Origin: Lobosporangium transversale
Lineage: Eukaryota > Mortierellomycota > Mortierellomycetes > Mortierellales > Mortierellaceae
Assembly (NCBI RefSeq): GCF_002105155.1
Contig: NW_019028993.1
Span: 372,001 to 436,000 of the forward strand
Length of the DNA stretch: 64,000 nucleotides
Reading direction: 5' to 3'
The first letter of the stretch is position 1. Each line of letters starts with the position of its first letter. Of the stretch, positions 59,021 to 64,000 are shown in pieces. The position numbers and the translations under genes were made by a program. The notes under the pieces are model-generated. The model did no database searches, was not told where the DNA came from, and saw only the letters and a list, made by a program, of their open reading frames with translations.

Positions 59021-61199
59021 AATATGGAGTTTTCCTTGGGAGTAGAGTGGAGTGAGTATATGTGGTAGTATAGAGAGAGAGTGTGGAAGTAGTAGAGAGA
59101 AGAGAGAAAAAAATTCAGCGGGGGGAATGCGGGTTTTGGCTGTCCTTTTGTGAGAGAGCAGACAGATGGCCCAGCAAAAATTGAGCGAGGGGCATTTGTA
59201 CCAGCGTGACCTATACTGAGACTATAGTTACATTATTGCGCTCTATTTGGACAGGATCTTTCGACACTGTGCTACTTGCACTCCTACTTTCTCTTACTTT
59301 TCTTACACTCACAAACTGACTGACTTCGATTGAGTATTTTATTACTATGTTGAACTATTCTGTAGATTGTATGAATTGTGTATATGTGATCGTAGTCAAC
59401 ACCGCACCACACACATGCACAATTCAACTGAGCCAAAAAAAAAAAAAAATTTTAAGAGAGGGGAGAGTGCACTGTGATTCGTTCTTCCTGTGTGTGTATA
59501 TGTGTGGTATATGTGAGTGCTATTTCTGCAGGCTCGTCTCATTCAAATCCACTACTGCTGGCTGTATGCAATCGCTGCTGTCTCCAACAATGTCCTTTTT
59601 TTGGCTTGCAGACAAGGTTGACATACATTCATTCATACACAGATCCATCCCTTTCCTCCTACAAAAAAATAAATAAATAATATAACAGAACAGTGATTGG
59701 GACTAGACCAAGCTGGTGAACCTATTATATGTCATATACAGGCAATTCATTATACTATATCTCACTCATAATAGCACTCAGTAGCATAATAACAATTATA
59801 TATTTTATTCCAATACTTCCGTGCGAATCTAACGACCAAGGGGGTAGGGCGAACGAGGAACAAAGAGAAAATGTCTGGAGCAAGGATACGGCAGAGAACG
59901 GATAAATACACAAGCCCTCGCCAATTCTATCATAATGTGTACTCTATTATTCTTATTCTCTTAATATCGCTGCGGCTCACCATATTATAACCTTGAACAT
60001 TCACATTCACACACAAATCAACACATTTGCATACAAACAATGGGATCACTCCATGTATACACCATGTACTGGCACTTCCCTGTCCATCTTTCCTTTCTAC
60101 ACCCATAAACATCTACGCACAACTTCACAAAGACCGAGGAAGGAAATATGAATGTATTTGTGAGCTTCTTTTTTTTTTTTTTTCCTTGCACCAAGGAGTT
60201 TTCAAATCAAGTGGGCAATGATAAATTGTCTTGGACACATACCACATTTTGTTTAAATGTACAAAAGTGATTGAATCTTGTTCTTGTCATAGATAAACAA
60301 TATCCCGTTCAATATTACGTTTTCCCCATGTCTGCTGTAAAAAAAAATACAGTGTAACCTTTACGTTAGATGCAGTTAGAACACAATGCTCAGTAAAGGT
60401 TCTTACATGTGTTTAGTTCCAATATGTAGTCAGTAAAATCAGTCCTGATCACTTTAGTACCGAATACGCGGAGCGTCAACAAAGACATCGTGGGGCGCAT
60501 AAATATAAACTATTTTGTCATTGACTCAACCAACCTCCACAAATGTGAACACACAGGTGCATGGCACGTACGTATGATAAGATTAAATGAAGACGGTTGA
60601 TTACGCTTGCATTTTCTTCTTCATCTAAGAGCTAATAAACAACATGATCTAAGGGCCCTAAGTACATGTAAACGACGAAACTCTAAATCTCGGTTTTGTT
60701 TTTGAGGAATCCCATTCTCATTAATTCGCAGAAAGGTGATGATAAAACGTTATGCGATAATAAATGTTTTCAAATATCTCATCCGAGACAATTTTACTTT
60801 TACGATGCTGAACAACTGTCGGTGACCATTTCTTATGGTGACTTTTTCAGAGTCATTTAAAAATGAGCTGAGAATGACGAATGAAAGGTAGAGAGGAAAG
60901 GATCCTTCATTCTCAGATAGTCCAAAAGATGGCGCAATTCATTAGACAAGTCCAGATTCCCAGTATGATTTCTCAGTATGATCAATTGGAGCCTTGGCTA
61001 TCAATCAACTCCTTGAGCAGCCAAGTGCCTTGTGTCTGTAGGCCTATGTGGAGAACATGTTGATCCTGCGACATGTTACATCCTTTGCTTGTGAAACAGA
61101 GCGTCACAAACACTCCTTTTTTTTTTTTTTTTTTTTTCACTGAATGCTTCATCTTTGACCACGCATCTACTTCAAAATTCATTTTAAACTTTTCTCGTC
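59021..61199. other. Intergenic between divergent HMG and MFS genes
   Basis: 2.2 kb, AT-rich, with both promoters. ORFs here are short and without coding character. No RNA gene, repeat array or mobile element seen. Confidence 0.45.
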
Positions 61200-61678
61200 A
61201 TGTCCGAGAATCGAGGCATTGATTATCAGCCGCTTCATTCAGAGGTACTGGACTCTCCGGCATACCGTCTTGGTAACCCACCACACACACCAGGAGCAGA
61301 CCAGTCACCTTTTGGCGGACAAGGGGGCCCGGACGGAGAGGACGATGAAGAGCGTGAAGGGACCCATGCATCAGAGATCCAGGAGTTAGTTAGGCCATCA
61401 GAGCGAGAGTTCGACGAACATCTTCGTCAACAACAAATTTTTAGGATAGATTCACAGGATCATGACAGAAGTAATGAAAAATCAAACGAAGAGGACACTG
61501 AAGATTGGACCATTAGGATACAGGCGTTCTTTTGTGCAGTCGTGCTTGGTGTTTCAACTCACTTTACATTGCGCATCACAGGGCCACTGAAAGATGTGCT
61601 CAAGGAGGTATAAATGAACTTTACTTACTATGTGTGTGGATGTGTAGGCTTCTATAGGATAAGATTGCTAATGGTCAA

Positions 61679-61710
<32 letters not shown>

Positions 61711-62726
61711 TTTTTTTTATTGTAGAACATGAACATTACCAACACACAATTCTCACTATTACAGTCATCGTTAACATTGTTCCCCACACTTATCCCACTT
61801 ATTGGAGGCCTGTTAATCGAGCGCTATGGGACAGGGCCTAGTTCGATCGCATTTACCTCGATTGTCATTTTAGGACAGCTTATTGCGATTTTGGGTTGCT
61901 GGACGCGCTCTATCAGAACCATGATTATAGGATATTGTCTATTTGGGTATGACATCAAGTTGCATATAATGTTAATAAGGCCTGGTGAAGGAGTTCTAAC
62001 TGCTTTTATTGCATAACCTGGAGCAATGATGGTTCTGGCACTAAAAATGAATGCTTATACGCTTTATTATCTATCCACAACCTTTAATAACGTATGAAAT
62101 AATACAGCCTAGGAGCAGCCCCTATTACTATCATCCAAGAAACTATTTGGGTTAGGTATTTCCGGAAGCATAACCTTGCTTTTGTCTTGGCATTGGGGTT
62201 GACTAGTGGAAAAGTGGTACGGCATACTGACTGGCCGTCTTTTTTTTAGCTATGATCTTGGCTGTTGGCAGAAAAGCAGAAAAGCAAAAAAGCTCACAGA
62301 ACTCTTATTTGTGGCGGGGTTTGATCTTTCGAAATGAAAGGCAGGATTCTTAGCGCTTGCAACATCGGTTCCTCTAAGTACTTTACAGCCTTTTGGATTC
62401 GTCACGCCCTTCGTAGTAGCATTGATTATATCCGTAATTGCATGGGTGATGAATATTGTGTTTTTGTTACTTCTTAAAAAACCGAAGAAGGACGCCGACA
62501 CTATGACCAAAATTACGATCCTACTGAAAGAGAAACGGACACATCTTGGCTGGAGAGAAGTATATGGGTTCTCCACTTTATTGTGGTCATTGCTGACGAT
62601 CAGTTTCCTGGTCGGGGCAAGCTGGAACCCGTTCATGCATCAAGCAAGGTACAGTCCCTGATGGCAGTAAATTAAAGCAGATTGAAAAACACTGCTGAGG
62701 ACGTACAGACTGACACGCGTCCCTTC

Positions 62727-62763
<37 letters not shown>

Positions 62764-63934
62764 AATCGTGATCTATAGTAACATCGTAAAGCATCGCTAC
62801 GACCTTGACGACAAACAAGCAGCCTGGGAAGCCTCAATTATCTTGGCAGTTCCTCCGATTATTTATCCTTTCCTTGGAACATTCATTGATAATGTTGGAA
62901 AGCGTGCATGGTTACTTTTAGTGACAGCGGGCCTAATCATTAGCACACACCTTATTCTTCTCGTACCCTTCACGACTTACGCCATTCCCCCAACCATACC
63001 CATGTTCCTATTCGCGCTTTCTCTGTCACTGGGGACTCTCTCTATTGTCACTAGTATGCCTGTGCTTACAAAACATGTTCCTACAGGCCTGGGACTACAT
63101 CGTTCTATTGATAGCATTGGTGCCACTCTGTTCGGAACCATTGTAGGGATGATGCAAGATTTTACGGCTGTCGAAGAAGATGGCATGGGAATATCCGAAA
63201 GCTTTTTCGATCGCCTTTATCATCACTTTTTCCCGCCTCAAGAAGACAAACTACAGCAGGAGCGCGAAGACATCCAACTATTAGGCCTATTTCTATTTGT
63301 AGGAATTGTATTATTCCTTGCATGCTCAGTGTTTGTGTGGGGCGATTACCATTGGACTGATGGAGAAGGCGGCAAGACAGGCCTTGTCAATGGCGTATAT
63401 AACAAGGATGGGTCTTCAAGTCGAGTCCCGTCGAAACGTTCAAGAAGGAACCGAAGGCGACGGCGAAGGAGCCACGAAGTCCTGGAAGCTATGACTATGG
63501 AGCCCATCTTTGAGTTAGAGGACGAGCCGGATGCGGAAGAGATGTCAATGACTGAAATTGGAACAAAGGACCCTGGATCCCCTCGACCCGCTGCTCAGCA
63601 AAGGATGGGAGCAAGTGTAGTTAATAATTTATCACAATCACCATCATCAAGCCAATATCCTGCAGCTCGAAATCGCGACCAAGATGGCGATAGAGATATA
63701 ATATATGGCCATGACCGGGTACGACATGAAAGCGATCGTCTGCGCGAGGATTATTCGTCTTCCTCAGACGAATCGGACGAAGAGAGTGGGGAGCATCGAT
63801 TCGGTGTACACATTGAAAGTGGCGAGGACGATGTGCCACAGTATAAAAAAAGACAAGCGCATTTTTGGATAATGGTGTGGTCTGTGCTACTTGTGACAAG
63901 TTGGGCCGTGTTTGGAATTGGTGTATCACAATAG
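61200..63934 (+). CDS. MFSD1-like major facilitator transporter
   Basis: Five exons: 61200-61607, 61726-61946, 62108-62216, 62341-62648, 62779-63934 (2,202 nt, 733 aa). After an acidic N-terminus of about 110 residues come paired six-helix bundles. The first has FFCAVVLGVSTHFTLRITGPLKDVL, NTQFSLLQSSLTLFPTLIPLIGGLLIERYG and GLGAAPITIIQETIWVRYF. The second includes WEASIILAVPPIIYPFLGTFID and HRSIDSIGATLFGTIVGMM. This layout fits MFSD1, a lysosomal dipeptide exporter in animals; vacuolar location is inferred. Between the last two helices lies an unusual hydrophilic loop of more than 150 residues with an Arg block (RRNRRRRRR) and an acidic Ser stretch. Intron 3 (62217-62340) is less certain; I chose GTG|GCAGG because it keeps frame and conserved spacing. 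Confidence 0.85.
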
Positions 63935-64000
63935 AGGGCTATAACAATAAAAAGTCACTTTTTTATATTTCTCCCCTTTTTACTCTTTACAGAAGTTTGC

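Noticed and set aside
1-64000. Functional nutrient-signalling cluster (Pil1, Gtr1, GATA factor, MFSD1-like)
   Set aside because: These genes are tens of kilobases apart with unrelated genes between. Fungal housekeeping genes are commonly scattered, so co-location is not evidence of a cluster.
1-64000. CRISPR array, prophage or bacterial-type operon
   Set aside because: Spliced genes, fungal protein families and no spaced direct repeats; the tandem repeats have no spacers.

Overview
This window is nuclear DNA from a filamentous, early-diverging fungus, most likely Mucoromycota and possibly Mortierellomycotina (inference). The evidence is a fungus-specific Pil1/Lsp1 eisosome protein, an AreA/Nit2-type GATA factor with its fungal N-terminal domain, and Gtr1. 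Genes carry up to nine exons with GT-AG introns. A JMJD6-type oxygenase is kept, which most Dikarya appear to lack. Almost every longer intron and spacer holds a run of 12-35 A or T. No transposase, reverse transcriptase, tRNA, rRNA or CRISPR array was recognised.

Layout. 1-8.4 kb: partial Pil1 (-), MsrB (-), RRN7/TAF1B (+, 9 exons) and JMJD6 (+, 6 exons). 9-15 kb: pyruvate kinase (-, 6 exons), divergent from mitochondrial ribosomal protein uS11m (+), then a zinc alcohol dehydrogenase (-). 15-24.9 kb: a gene-poor accessory island. 24.9-30 kb: Gtr1/RagA (+) and acetyl-CoA synthetase (-), converging. 30-34.5 kb: a gene desert with one MITE-like element. 34.5-44.8 kb: ADHFE1-type transhydrogenase (+), a TMEM198-like membrane protein (-), scavenger decapping enzyme DcpS (-) and an unassigned WD40 protein (+). 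47-64 kb: the GATA factor (+), an EamA transporter (-), a proline-rich transglutaminase-like protein (+), a Fmp46-like protein (-), an NHP6-type HMG protein (-) and an MFSD1-like MFS transporter (+).

The most unusual part is at 16.8-21.6 kb. Two 1,214-bp inverted arms (17369-18582 and 19599-20812) match with no difference found and no indel, around a 1,016-bp unique spacer. Each arm ends at the TATA box of a small secreted-protein gene pointing outward. Both genes have a 21-residue signal-peptide exon, a phase-1 intron and a cysteine-free repetitive mature region. One encodes repeats of HIK/RIPP. The other alternates near-constant acidic GPHL-VDDS-VKEA spacers with highly variable basic/aromatic segments. 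They look like multi-unit secreted peptide precursors with identical promoters, similar leaders and diverged cargo. Each arm also holds an identical 55-codon ORF with a signal-peptide-like start behind its own TATA-like box.

The remaining genes are mostly housekeeping. Several carry lineage-specific low-complexity insertions (JMJD6, GATA factor, TMEM198-like protein, ADHFE1). Exon boundaries were set by GT-AG (one GC-AG) signals, frame continuity and recalled family similarity. No transcript evidence or database search was available.
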